Shown piece by piece: positions 31,891 to 39,111 of a DNA stretch of 64,000 nucleotides. The stretch spans positions 1,265,501 to 1,329,500 of the forward strand of contig NZ_CP019602.1 of the NCBI RefSeq assembly GCF_001661675.2, read 5' to 3'. How positions within the stretch are numbered: position 1 is the stretch's first letter; each line of letters starts with the position of its first letter. The notes under the pieces are model-generated. The model did not search any database and was not told the DNA's origin. It was given only the letters and a program-made list of their open reading frames with translations. Both the position numbers and the translations under genes were made by a program. The DNA comes from Croceicoccus marinus (GTDB lineage: Bacteria; Pseudomonadota; Alphaproteobacteria; Sphingomonadales; Sphingomonadaceae).

Positions 31891-33996
31891 TTGTCCTTCG
31901 CTCGCCCGATCACGCTGCCCGACCTGCTGCAGCACAAGTTTCGCCTTGCCGTGGCGATGCTGCTTGCGCTTGGCCTGCTGGCCTGTTCGTCAAGTGAAGA
32001 GGCCGCAGTGTCGCCGTTTCAGGGCACGGGCATCGGCATCAGCACGGCGGATCTCGACACGACGATCGATCCGGGCAATGATTTCTTCGAATATGCCAAT
32101 GGTAAATGGCTGGCGGCGGCCCAAATACCCGAGGGCGCCAATGCCATCGGCCGGCAGTCTCGCGCAGAGGCCGAACTGGAACGGCGCCTGACGACCATCG
32201 TCGAGGATATTGCCGGACGTCCGCAGGATGCCGGAACCCCCGAAGCCGTCGTCCGCGACTATTACCGCCAGTTCATGGACCGGGTCGCCATCAATCGGCA
32301 GGGCATTTCACCCGCGATGGGCGACATCAGGCGGTTCCAGAACGTCGGAGAGCGGTCTGCTTTGTCCGAGGTGATTGGTGGCACGCTTCGCGCCGATGCA
32401 TCGCCGATGCTGTTCACCGAAAGCCAAAGTCCCAATCTGTTTTCGGTCGCGGCGCTGCCCGCGCCCGACGATGGGCAGATCGTTCCATGGCTTTTCGCGG
32501 GCGGTCTGGGCTTGCCCCAGCGGGCCGACTATCTGGCGGAGACGGCGCAGGCCCGATCCAATCGCGCCGCCTATCGCGATTATGTCGCCCGCGTCCTCTC
32601 CCTTGCCGGACTGGACGAGACGGCCGAGCGCGCGAATGGCGTGCTGGCCCTGGAAACCAGCCTGGCCGAGGCACAGGGCGAGGCAGTGCCCGACCGCGAC
32701 CGACTCGCTTCCGCTGCCGTATGGAGCCGCGACGAGCTTGAGGAGCGGGCCCCCGGACTGGATTGGTCAGCCTTGCTCTCGTCGGCCGGATTGGGCTCTG
32801 CCGAGCGCATAGCCGTGCTCGATCCGCAGTCCGTCGCCGCGATGTCTGCGCTGGCGGGCTCCGAACCGATCGAGGCATGGCGAGACTGGCTGGTGTTCCA
32901 CCGCCTGAGCAGCCATGCCAATGTTCTGCCTGACGATTTCGGCAGCGCGCATTTCGCTTTCCATGACCGCCGCCTCGATCGGCGCGCCCGCCCCGAACCG
33001 CTGGAGCAGCAGGCCGTCGCGCAGATCGGCACGCTGTTCACCGATACGATGAGCCGCCTCTATGCAGAGCGCTATTTTTCGTCAGAGGAGAAGCGCGATG
33101 TGGAGATCATCGCCGAACGCGTGCGCGATGCGCTTGTCCGCAAGGTTCAGGACGACCCCGACCTCGGCGACGAGGCGAAGGACGCGGCGGCCCGCAAACT
33201 CGAGCAGCTGACGCTGGGGATCGCCTATCCCGAAAGCTATAACGAAATCGAAGAACTTCGGGCGGTCGGCAACAATGCCTATGCCAAGACGATCGCGGCC
33301 GAACGCGCGGCCTATGCGCGCGAGATTGCCGCCGTCGGGCAGGAGAAGCGGGGCCGCTGGCGGACCGGCGCGCACCGGATGCAGGCTGTCTATCTGCCCC
33401 TGCAGAACGCCATCAACGTTCCCGCCGCGATACTGCAGCCGCCCTTCTACGATCCCGAGGCCGACGCGGCGGCGAATTATGGCTCCATCGGCACCATCAT
33501 AGGGCGCGAGATGAGCCGCGCGGTGGACCGGACCGGTACGATGATCGACGCGGATCTGCGGATAGCCGATTGGCTGGCCCCGTCGGATCGGGCTGCGCTA
33601 GACGAACGGACCCGCAAGCTGGCAGGACAATTCGGCGAATACCGATCTGACCCGAACCTGGCGGTGGACGGCGAGGGCACCTCTGACGACGACGGCATCG
33701 ACCTGGCCGGACTGGTCGCGGCGTACGACGCCTATCGCGCATCGCTGGATGGCCGCGAACCGCGCGTGATAGAGGGTTATACCGGCGACCAGCGCTTCTT
33801 CATCGCCTTTGCCCAGCTATGGGCCAGCAAGCTGCGCGAGCCTAATGCACGGACCGCGATCGAGAGCGGACAGGCGACTTTGCCGCGCTACCGTGTCTCG
33901 ACCGTGCGGAACGTGGATGCGTGGTACCGCGCCTTCGACGTGCAGAACGACGACGCGCTCTACCTCCCTCCCGGCGAGCGCGTCACCATCTGGTAG
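31891..33996 (+). CDS. M13 (neprilysin-like) family lipoprotein with destroyed zinc site; predicted pseudoenzyme
   Basis: A 701-residue M13-family protein with a lipoprotein signal ending LALGLLAC, so it should be anchored in the envelope facing the periplasm. The N-terminal M13 domain (GNDFFEYANGKWLAAAQIPEG) and the C-terminal catalytic-fold domain are full length, ending GERVTIW as family members do. In place of the zinc motif HExxH it has R539-E-M-S-R543; the third ligand region, normally ENxADxGG, reads DDGIDLAGL; and the substrate-binding NAxY is QAVY. Active enzymes also have HGFDDQG where this has RAVDRTG. The surrounding NYGSIGTIIG and ILQPPFYDPEAD remain conserved, so the fold is kept but hydrolysis is not expected. 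TTG 31891 is chosen to include the basic signal start; GTG 31951 or ATG 31957 are alternatives. Its stop abuts the convergent ribH stop with no gap. Confidence 0.85.
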   Translation: MSFARPITLPDLLQHKFRLAVAMLLALGLLACSSSEEAAVSPFQGTGIGISTADLDTTIDPGNDFFEYANGKWLAAAQIPEGANAIGRQSRAEAELERRLTTIVEDIAGRPQDAGTPEAVVRDYYRQFMDRVAINRQGISPAMGDIRRFQNVGERSALSEVIGGTLRADASPMLFTESQSPNLFSVAALPAPDDGQIVPWLFAGGLGLPQRADYLAETAQARSNRAAYRDYVARVLSLAGLDETAERANGVLALETSLAEAQGEAVPDRDRLASAAVWSRDELEERAPGLDWSALLSSAGLGSAERIAVLDPQSVAAMSALAGSEPIEAWRDWLVFHRLSSHANVLPDDFGSAHFAFHDRRLDRRARPEPLEQQAVAQIGTLFTDTMSRLYAERYFSSEEKRDVEIIAERVRDALVRKVQDDPDLGDEAKDAAARKLEQLTLGIAYPESYNEIEELRAVGNNAYAKTIAAERAAYAREIAAVGQEKRGRWRTGAHRMQAVYLPLQNAINVPAAILQPPFYDPEADAAANYGSIGTIIGREMSRAVDRTGTMIDADLRIADWLAPSDRAALDERTRKLAGQFGEYRSDPNLAVDGEGTSDDDGIDLAGLVAAYDAYRASLDGREPRVIEGYTGDQRFFIAFAQLWASKLREPNARTAIESGQATLPRYRVSTVRNVDAWYRAFDVQNDDALYLPPGERVTIW

Positions 33997-34419
33997 TCAG
34001 GCCGCGAACCGGCCCGACAGTTGCAGCAGCGCGAGTGCCGCTTGCGCCGCTTCGCCGCCCTTGTTCTTCTGCGCCGGATCTGCGCGGACGAGCGCCTGGG
34101 CCTCGTTCTCGACAGTCAGGATGCCGTTTCCGATGGCGATGCCGTCCATGGTCAGCGCCATGATCCCGCGCGCGCTTTCGCCTGCCACGATCTCGAAGTG
34201 ATAGGTTTCTCCTCGGATCACGACGCCGATCCCAACGAAGCCGTCGTATCGGCCACTCTCTGCCGCCATGGCGATCGCCGCGGGGATCTCCAGCGCGCCA
34301 GGCACCGTGATCGTCTCGACCTCATGGCCGCCTGCTTTCAGGGCCGCGCTCGCGCCTTCGATCAGCATGTCGTTGAGATGCGAGTAGAAACGGGCTTCCA
34401 CTATGAGGAAACGAGCCAA
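33997..34419 (-). CDS. ribH: 6,7-dimethyl-8-ribityllumazine synthase
   Basis: A 140-residue lumazine synthase that condenses the RibB product (dihydroxybutanone phosphate) with the pyrimidine intermediate, the penultimate step of riboflavin synthesis. Family landmarks are [62 protein letters not shown], and the C-terminal [17 protein letters not shown]. The gene starts 36 bases after the RibB-fusion stop, so ribB-fusion and ribH form an operon that holds two neighbouring steps. Confidence 0.94.
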   Translation of the reverse strand: MARFLIVEARFYSHLNDMLIEGASAALKAGGHEVETITVPGALEIPAAIAMAAESGRYDGFVGIGVVIRGETYHFEIVAGESARGIMALTMDGIAIGNGILTVENEAQALVRADPAQKNKGGEAAQAALALLQLSGRFAA

Positions 34420-34455
34420 GATTATTCTCCAGTTCCGAAATGCGAGCCCCGAGGG

Positions 34456-35772
34456 TCAGGCGGTCTGCGGGTCTGCCGTTTCAGCGGACAGGAACCGCTC
34501 CTCGACGATGGTCAGCCCATAGCCTTCCAGCGCGATCAGCGAGTGATGCGAGGTCGTGAGCAGAATCATCTCGTGCACGCCCAGTTCGGTCAGAATCTGG
34601 GCGCCCACGCCGTAATCACGCAATTCGTCCATGTCGGCCACGCCGCGACCCTCCCGCCGGTCGAGCATGCGCCCGACAGCACCGCCGCGCATGTGGCTGA
34701 TCGCGACGATCACCCCGGCGCCGGCGCTTTCGATCTCGCGCATGGCGTTCGTGAACAGCCCACTGCGCGAGCCCTTTTCGCCGAACACATCCGCAAAGAT
34801 GTCGAGCGTGTGCATCCGCACCAGGACCGGCTCGTCAGGATTGATGCGGCCGTGGACGAGAGCGATCATTTCATCGCCTGTCGGCTCGTTCCGGAAGGCC
34901 AATGCCCTCCAGCGGGCGCCTTCGGACGTTTCGAAACTGCTCTCCGACACGATCTTCACGTGCCGGTCATGGCTGCGGCGATAGGCGATCAGGTCGCGAA
35001 TCGTGCCGACCTTGAGGTCATGCATCCGGGCGAAGCGGATCAGGTCCTCCATGCGGGACATGCTGCCATCATCGTTCATGATCTCGCAGATCACGCCCGA
35101 AGGATTGAGGCCCGCGAGCCGCGCGATATCAACTGCCGCTTCGGTGTGGCCGGCGCGGGTCAGGACGCCGCCGTCGCGCGCGATCAGCGGGAACACATGG
35201 CCGGGCGTCACGATGTCCTCGCGGCCCTTCGATGCATCGATGGCGACGCTGATCGTGCGGGCGCGGTCCGCGGCGCTGATGCCGGTCGTAACGCCTTGGC
35301 GGGCTTCGATCGAGGTCGTGAAGGCAGTCTCGTGCCGCGTGCGATTGTTGCGGCTCATCAGTTCGAGGCCAAGTTGCTGCACCCGTCCGCGGGCAAGGGC
35401 GAGGCATATGAGGCCCCGTCCATGCGTCGCCATGAAGTTGATCGCCGACGGAGTCGCCATTTGCGCGGGGATCACAAGATCGCCTTCGTTCTCGCGATCC
35501 TCGTCATCGACCAGGATGAACATGCGTCCGTTCCGGGCCTCGTCGATGATCTCTTCGGGAGAAGCGATGACGTTCCGGTCGCTATTCGCGCGGAGGAACA
35601 GGTCGAGCTTGGAGAGCGTTTCCGCCGTCGGGTTCCATTGTGGCTGGTCGCAATCGCGCAGGCTGTTGGCGTGAAGGCCTGCGGCCCGTGCGATCGCGCT
35701 CTTGGTCATGCGGCCCGCAGCGACCATTTCGCCGATGCGATCCTTGACCGCGCTGAGATTTGATGTGCTCAT
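34456..35772 (-). CDS. ribB: HTH domain fused to dihydroxybutanone-phosphate synthase (RibB) and a degenerate GTP cyclohydrolase II domain
   Basis: A 438-residue three-part protein. Residues ~5-65 form a Cro/CI-like helix-turn-helix (RMTKSAIARAAGLHANSLRD, then NPTAETLSKLDLFL). Residues ~70-270 are RibB, making dihydroxybutanone phosphate from ribulose 5-phosphate: FILVDDEDRENEGDLV holds the magnesium and substrate acidics, with GRGLICLAL and TPGHVFPL. Residues ~280-430 resemble GTP cyclohydrolase II, but the three zinc cysteines are absent: the place of ECLTGDVFGSLRCDC reads TLDIFADVFGEKGSRS. That half is therefore predicted inactive, as in proteobacterial RibBX proteins. A separate active RibA is expected elsewhere. 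A perfect palindrome lies 13 bases upstream of the start (35785-35800), and I see no clear ribosome site there. Confidence 0.88.
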   Translation of the reverse strand: MSTSNLSAVKDRIGEMVAAGRMTKSAIARAAGLHANSLRDCDQPQWNPTAETLSKLDLFLRANSDRNVIASPEEIIDEARNGRMFILVDDEDRENEGDLVIPAQMATPSAINFMATHGRGLICLALARGRVQQLGLELMSRNNRTRHETAFTTSIEARQGVTTGISAADRARTISVAIDASKGREDIVTPGHVFPLIARDGGVLTRAGHTEAAVDIARLAGLNPSGVICEIMNDDGSMSRMEDLIRFARMHDLKVGTIRDLIAYRRSHDRHVKIVSESSFETSEGARWRALAFRNEPTGDEMIALVHGRINPDEPVLVRMHTLDIFADVFGEKGSRSGLFTNAMREIESAGAGVIVAISHMRGGAVGRMLDRREGRGVADMDELRDYGVGAQILTELGVHEMILLTTSHHSLIALEGYGLTIVEERFLSAETADPQTA

Positions 35773-35784
35773 TCAGCGGCGATG

Positions 35785-35800
35785 TCACATTGCAATGTGA
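35785..35800. promoter_or_regulatory. Perfect 16-bp palindrome upstream of the HTH-RibB gene
   Basis: TCACATTGCAATGTGA is its own reverse complement. It lies 13-28 bases before the ATG at 35772. A second TTGCAA copy occurs 12 bases along (35803-35808 region). The position fits an operator for a regulator such as the HTH fused to this RibB. Confidence 0.6.
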
Positions 35801-35863
35801 GTTGCAAGTGCGGTGTGATCGAAGGCGACTCATTTGGCCGATCCGCACGATGCGAACCGAACC

Positions 35864-35895
35864 AAATAAAAACCCCGCCCGGTTAGGGGCGGGGT
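35864..35895 (-). terminator. Strong terminator of the 24-codon gene
   Basis: On the minus strand a perfect 9-bp stem ACCCCGCCC/GGGCGGGGT with a 6-base loop is followed by TTTTTATTT. It begins 20 bases after the stop codon of the small gene. Confidence 0.9.
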
Positions 35896-35914
35896 CGGTT
35901 TCTTCGAAAACCGA
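35895..35914 (-). repeat. Hairpin directly after the small gene stop codon
   Basis: TCGGTTT and AAACCGA form a perfect 7-bp stem with a 6-base loop, touching the stop codon on one side and the terminator stem on the other. Confidence 0.6.
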
Positions 35915-35989
35915 TCAACGGCGGGTGTACAGACCCCAAACCCAGTCGATCAAACCGCGGGTCGCGGTAGCGGGCTTACGATTGTGCAT
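35915..35989 (-). CDS. Probable 24-residue small protein
   Basis: A 24-codon frame starting MHNRKPATATRGL, continuing IDWVWGLYT and ending in two arginines. Support: an ideal ribosome site GGAGG placed 6 bases before the ATG, and a strong intrinsic terminator 20 bases after the stop, so the transcript appears built around this frame. The peptide is basic at both ends with an aromatic, membrane-seeking middle (two Trp, one Tyr). It lies 48 bases after the EAL-protein stop on the same strand and 142 bases upstream of the HTH-RibB start. A CtrA-type box lies at 36037-36052. It could be an independent microprotein or a leader peptide; function unknown. Confidence 0.6.
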   Translation of the reverse strand: MHNRKPATATRGLIDWVWGLYTRR

Positions 35990-36036
35990 GTTAGGCCTCC
36001 AGTTACTGAGGCCTTCCTGTTAACCCTAAAACGATA

Positions 36037-36052
36037 GTTAATAAAGCGTTAA
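36037..36052 (-). promoter_or_regulatory. CtrA-type box TTAA-N7-TTAAC
   Basis: On the minus strand TTAACGCTTTATTAAC matches the CtrA full-site consensus TTAA-N7-TTAAC exactly. It overlaps the stop codon of the EAL-protein gene and lies about 48-63 bases upstream of the 24-codon gene, a usual place for a promoter element. Confidence 0.45.
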
Positions 36053-38353
36053 TTTCCTGGGCTCGCAACTTTCCCGCACGTCGAGCATCGAAAGCAATTC
36101 AGATATGCGCATCGGGCGCCCGTAGAGGAAACCCTGCCCGATCACGCATCCAAGCGAGATCAGCAGGTCCTGCTCCGTTTCCGTCTCAATGCCTTCGGCG
36201 ACCAGCCGCATGCCCGCTTTGCGCGCGGTGTCATTCAGGGCGCGAATCACGATTCGCGCGCGTTCGTTATGCTGGGCAAGCGCCACGAAGCTCCGATCGA
36301 TCTTGATTTCGTCGCAGGGCAGCCCGACCAGCAGCGAGAGATTGGCCTCCCCGGTTCCGAAATCGTCGAGCGAAACGTGAAATCCCTTTTCCTGCAGCCG
36401 CTCCAGATTGCGAGCGGCGGTCCGGAAATCCTCGATCTTCGCGGTCTCGGTGATTTCGATCGTGATGGCTTGCGGCCGGCCGCCTCCGGCCGCGATATTG
36501 TCGCAGATCAGCGACACGAAATCATGCTCCGCCAAAAGGGTGGCGGAAATGTTAACGGAAATTCGGGCACCCGCATTCAACGCCACGTTCGCCGAACGTG
36601 CCGCCAGCCGCAGAGTATGCGCCGTCAGCGGCTTCAACCTGCCTGCCTTCTCGATGAAGGGAATGAAGTCGGATGGGCTGATCTCGCCGCGTTGCGGATG
36701 TTTCCAGCGCACCAGCGCTTCGGCCCCGACGACATGACCGCTTTCCAGAAGGCATTGCGGCTGAAACAGCAGATAGATGTGCTGATGCGCGATCGCGTGA
36801 TCCAGCGACGAGTGAAGGGAGAGCTGCCAATCCGTGTCGAAGCCTCCTTGCTCGCTTACGAGCGCCATCCTGGAGGGTCGTTTCAATGCCGTTTCGGCGG
36901 CCACGATTGTTGCGCTGATAGCCTGCCGCGGCTTGCTGACGTCGATATCGAGGATGCCGAAACCGCACGAGAAGTCCAGGGTACGATCCGCTACACGCAA
37001 AGGCGCGCTTGCAAGGGCCAGCAATCCCGTGATGTGGCTTCGGGCATGCTCCATCTCATCGAACCAGCCGAAATGGCCGGTCGTGTCGGTATAGACCGCT
37101 GTATCGCTGCCTACGGCTAGCCGCTGTGCGATTTGCTGAATGAAACTGCGGTGGAGCGAGGCTTCAAGACTGGCAAGTATCTCCTCGAAATGTTCGACCC
37201 TGGCAACAATCAAGCGACCCTTAGATTTGGAGAAATCCTCTTGAAGCGCGTGGAAATTCGCGAGTCCGGACACGCCATCGATCCGTGCGACCCGGTCCCG
37301 CCAATTACTGCGAAGGCGGACGGCACCATAAATCGCAAGCAATGTGTAGACCATGCCCGTGGGAAGAAGTCGGTCGAAATATGCAGCCACTATCGGTGCC
37401 GCAAGCGAGGCGAGTACCATTGCGATGTACGAGATACGGCGCGGTCGCCTCGGCAGGAAAGCGACAGATAACAGAAGCAGGCCAAAGGCAGAGAACGGAA
37501 TAAACCAGTCGATCGGCAAAAGGCTTGATGACATCAAGGTTTCGGCTGCGATGATACCGACCACGCTACTTGGCATGGATTTGTTAATCGGCGTACTTAT
37601 TAAGGTAGAATTCCCACTTCGCGGAACTCCAACAAAAACACGTTTTCCTTGGATGGCTTCCCGATCGACCATCTTTTCGACGGACGCCAAGGAAAAGACA
37701 GGAATCGAGTTTGCGGAGAATCTGAAATCAATTGGATAGGCGCCGGTTTTGGTGAAGCTTCCACCAGCGAGCGTAGTCCCCAGGATCGGAACATCACCAT
37801 TGCCTGTCTGAAGATAGTATTCAGCGTCGAAGACGAATCCGGTCAACGAAGTTCTATTGGTGTCTACCGCCTCACCATCAACGGGCAGATATGCGTTACG
37901 AGAGACGGCGAGTGAGCCCTGGGCCGAGGGTTGGTCAAGGGTATTGCGCGACGTGATCTGACCAGCCGTAGCCGGCCAAGCGACGATAACTGGCGTCCTT
38001 GCTTTCGCAATGGCGCTTCTCAATGCCGGAATACCGGGATCATCTTCGGGAAAACGACCTTCGAATACGATGAGTTTCGGATCCATGCTGTCGAGCGCTG
38101 CGATTGCTGCAGCCTGGCGCTGTGCGACCGAATCAATATTCCCGTCCTGCCGATCGGTCGTAACCAGCACGATCTCACCCGATACCGGGCGCTGCATCAT
38201 GCGCGAAACGAAGACCCGCGGTACTTCATCGATCAGCTTCGGGATATCGAGGACGAACAGAACGGCTAGCGCCGCGAGCAGCGACAGGAGGACCTGTGAC
38301 AACCGGCGACGGGTTCTCGGCTCGAGCCGAAAGCGGGGGATGTGCGCGCGCAT
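36038..38353 (-). CDS. Membrane c-di-GMP phosphodiesterase: CHASE2 sensor, degenerate GGDEF, active-looking EAL
   Basis: A 771-residue signalling protein. One transmembrane helix (~18-38) precedes a CHASE2 extracytoplasmic sensor (~40-280), then three transmembrane segments (~285-350). A GGDEF-like domain (~360-500) has lost its signature: GHFGWF stands where GGDEF is expected. The EAL domain (~510-755) keeps the catalytic set: GAEALVRW, SVNIS, EITETAKIED, LDDFGTG, IKIDRSF, AEGIET and QGFLYGRPM. It should hydrolyse c-di-GMP in response to a periplasmic cue. A PilZ receptor gene occurs at 46.4 kb. Codon use in the CHASE2 part is slightly less GC-rich than the neighbours. Confidence 0.9.
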   Translation of the reverse strand: MRAHIPRFRLEPRTRRRLSQVLLSLLAALAVLFVLDIPKLIDEVPRVFVSRMMQRPVSGEIVLVTTDRQDGNIDSVAQRQAAAIAALDSMDPKLIVFEGRFPEDDPGIPALRSAIAKARTPVIVAWPATAGQITSRNTLDQPSAQGSLAVSRNAYLPVDGEAVDTNRTSLTGFVFDAEYYLQTGNGDVPILGTTLAGGSFTKTGAYPIDFRFSANSIPVFSLASVEKMVDREAIQGKRVFVGVPRSGNSTLISTPINKSMPSSVVGIIAAETLMSSSLLPIDWFIPFSAFGLLLLSVAFLPRRPRRISYIAMVLASLAAPIVAAYFDRLLPTGMVYTLLAIYGAVRLRSNWRDRVARIDGVSGLANFHALQEDFSKSKGRLIVARVEHFEEILASLEASLHRSFIQQIAQRLAVGSDTAVYTDTTGHFGWFDEMEHARSHITGLLALASAPLRVADRTLDFSCGFGILDIDVSKPRQAISATIVAAETALKRPSRMALVSEQGGFDTDWQLSLHSSLDHAIAHQHIYLLFQPQCLLESGHVVGAEALVRWKHPQRGEISPSDFIPFIEKAGRLKPLTAHTLRLAARSANVALNAGARISVNISATLLAEHDFVSLICDNIAAGGGRPQAITIEITETAKIEDFRTAARNLERLQEKGFHVSLDDFGTGEANLSLLVGLPCDEIKIDRSFVALAQHNERARIVIRALNDTARKAGMRLVAEGIETETEQDLLISLGCVIGQGFLYGRPMRISELLSMLDVRESCEPRKLTLY

Positions 38354-38454
38354 CGGTCCCTCGCTAGCATAGGATAGTTAAAAGTTCGCTGCCATCCTTG
38401 GCGGGAAGAAACTTGGCGAACGGGCTCTATTCGCAGCGATGCCGCCTGGATCGA

Positions 38455-39111
38455 TCAATTGTCAGCCGGTTCGCCAAGGGGTGTTTCGGCGGCGAGAGCG
38501 GGGTCATCCCTGATGCCCTCCTGTTCTTCCGGGGGCACTTCGACGGTGACGTCGACGCGGCGATTGGCGGCGCGCCCCTGTTCGTCGGGCTCGCCGCTGG
38601 GCAGGGCATTGGACGCGATCGGGTTCTGCTCTCCCATCGCGATAATCGTGATCCGTTCCTCGCTTGCACCCAGCTCCTCAAGCAGATCACGAACCGCCTC
38701 GGCACGGCGGCGGGAGGCACGGATGTTGGCATCGTCGCTTCCGCTGCTATCCGAATGTCCGCGCAGTATGATCTGGCCGCCTTCAGCGAACTGCTCGCTC
38801 TCGACGATCTCTTGGATCTTCGCCCTCGCATCCGCGCTCAACTCGCTGCCGCCTTCGTCGAAGCTTAAAGTCGCTTCGAGCGGTTCCAAGGGCGGATCGG
38901 CGATCGGCCGGCCATCCATGTCGGAACGAAGGATGGACGTGACGCCCACCCCGGCTTCCTCTTCGGGGATAGGGGTAAGGTCGACAGGCGTGCTGACCTC
39001 TTCAGATTCGGGCTCTGCCGGCTCGGGCGCATTGCAGGCCGACAGCATTAGCATGGGGACGGCAGCGCCCCAGGCGACCATGTGTTTCCTGGTGTTCTGG
39101 CTCGCGGTCAT
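38455..39111 (-). CDS. OmpA-like peptidoglycan-binding lipoprotein
   Basis: A 218-residue lipoprotein (lipobox LMLSAC, cleavage before Cys26) with an acidic Pro/Glu-rich linker and a C-terminal OmpA/MotB domain (~85-195). LSFDEGGSELSADARAKIQEI begins the domain, ILRGHSDSSGSDDANIRASRRRAEAVRDLL carries the diaminopimelate-binding Asp and Arg, and GRAANRRVDVTVEVP closes it. It overlaps the antiporter stop by 4 bases, so the two are coupled. It probably tethers the outer membrane to peptidoglycan. Confidence 0.88.
   Translation of the reverse strand: MTASQNTRKHMVAWGAAVPMLMLSACNAPEPAEPESEEVSTPVDLTPIPEEEAGVGVTSILRSDMDGRPIADPPLEPLEATLSFDEGGSELSADARAKIQEIVESEQFAEGGQIILRGHSDSSGSDDANIRASRRRAEAVRDLLEELGASEERITIIAMGEQNPIASNALPSGEPDEQGRAANRRVDVTVEVPPEEQEGIRDDPALAAETPLGEPADN

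Noticed and set aside
35773..35914. FMN riboswitch upstream of the ribB fusion
   Set aside because: I could not find the conserved RFN-element blocks, and the region is too short between the palindrome and the preceding terminator.
35864..35989. Trp-type attenuator controlling the downstream gene
   Set aside because: The frame has two Trp codons and a terminator, but the downstream gene is for riboflavin, lies 100 bases beyond the terminator, and the best alternative pairing (GGGGTC with GACCCC) would be masked, not freed, by a ribosome stalled at the Trp codons.
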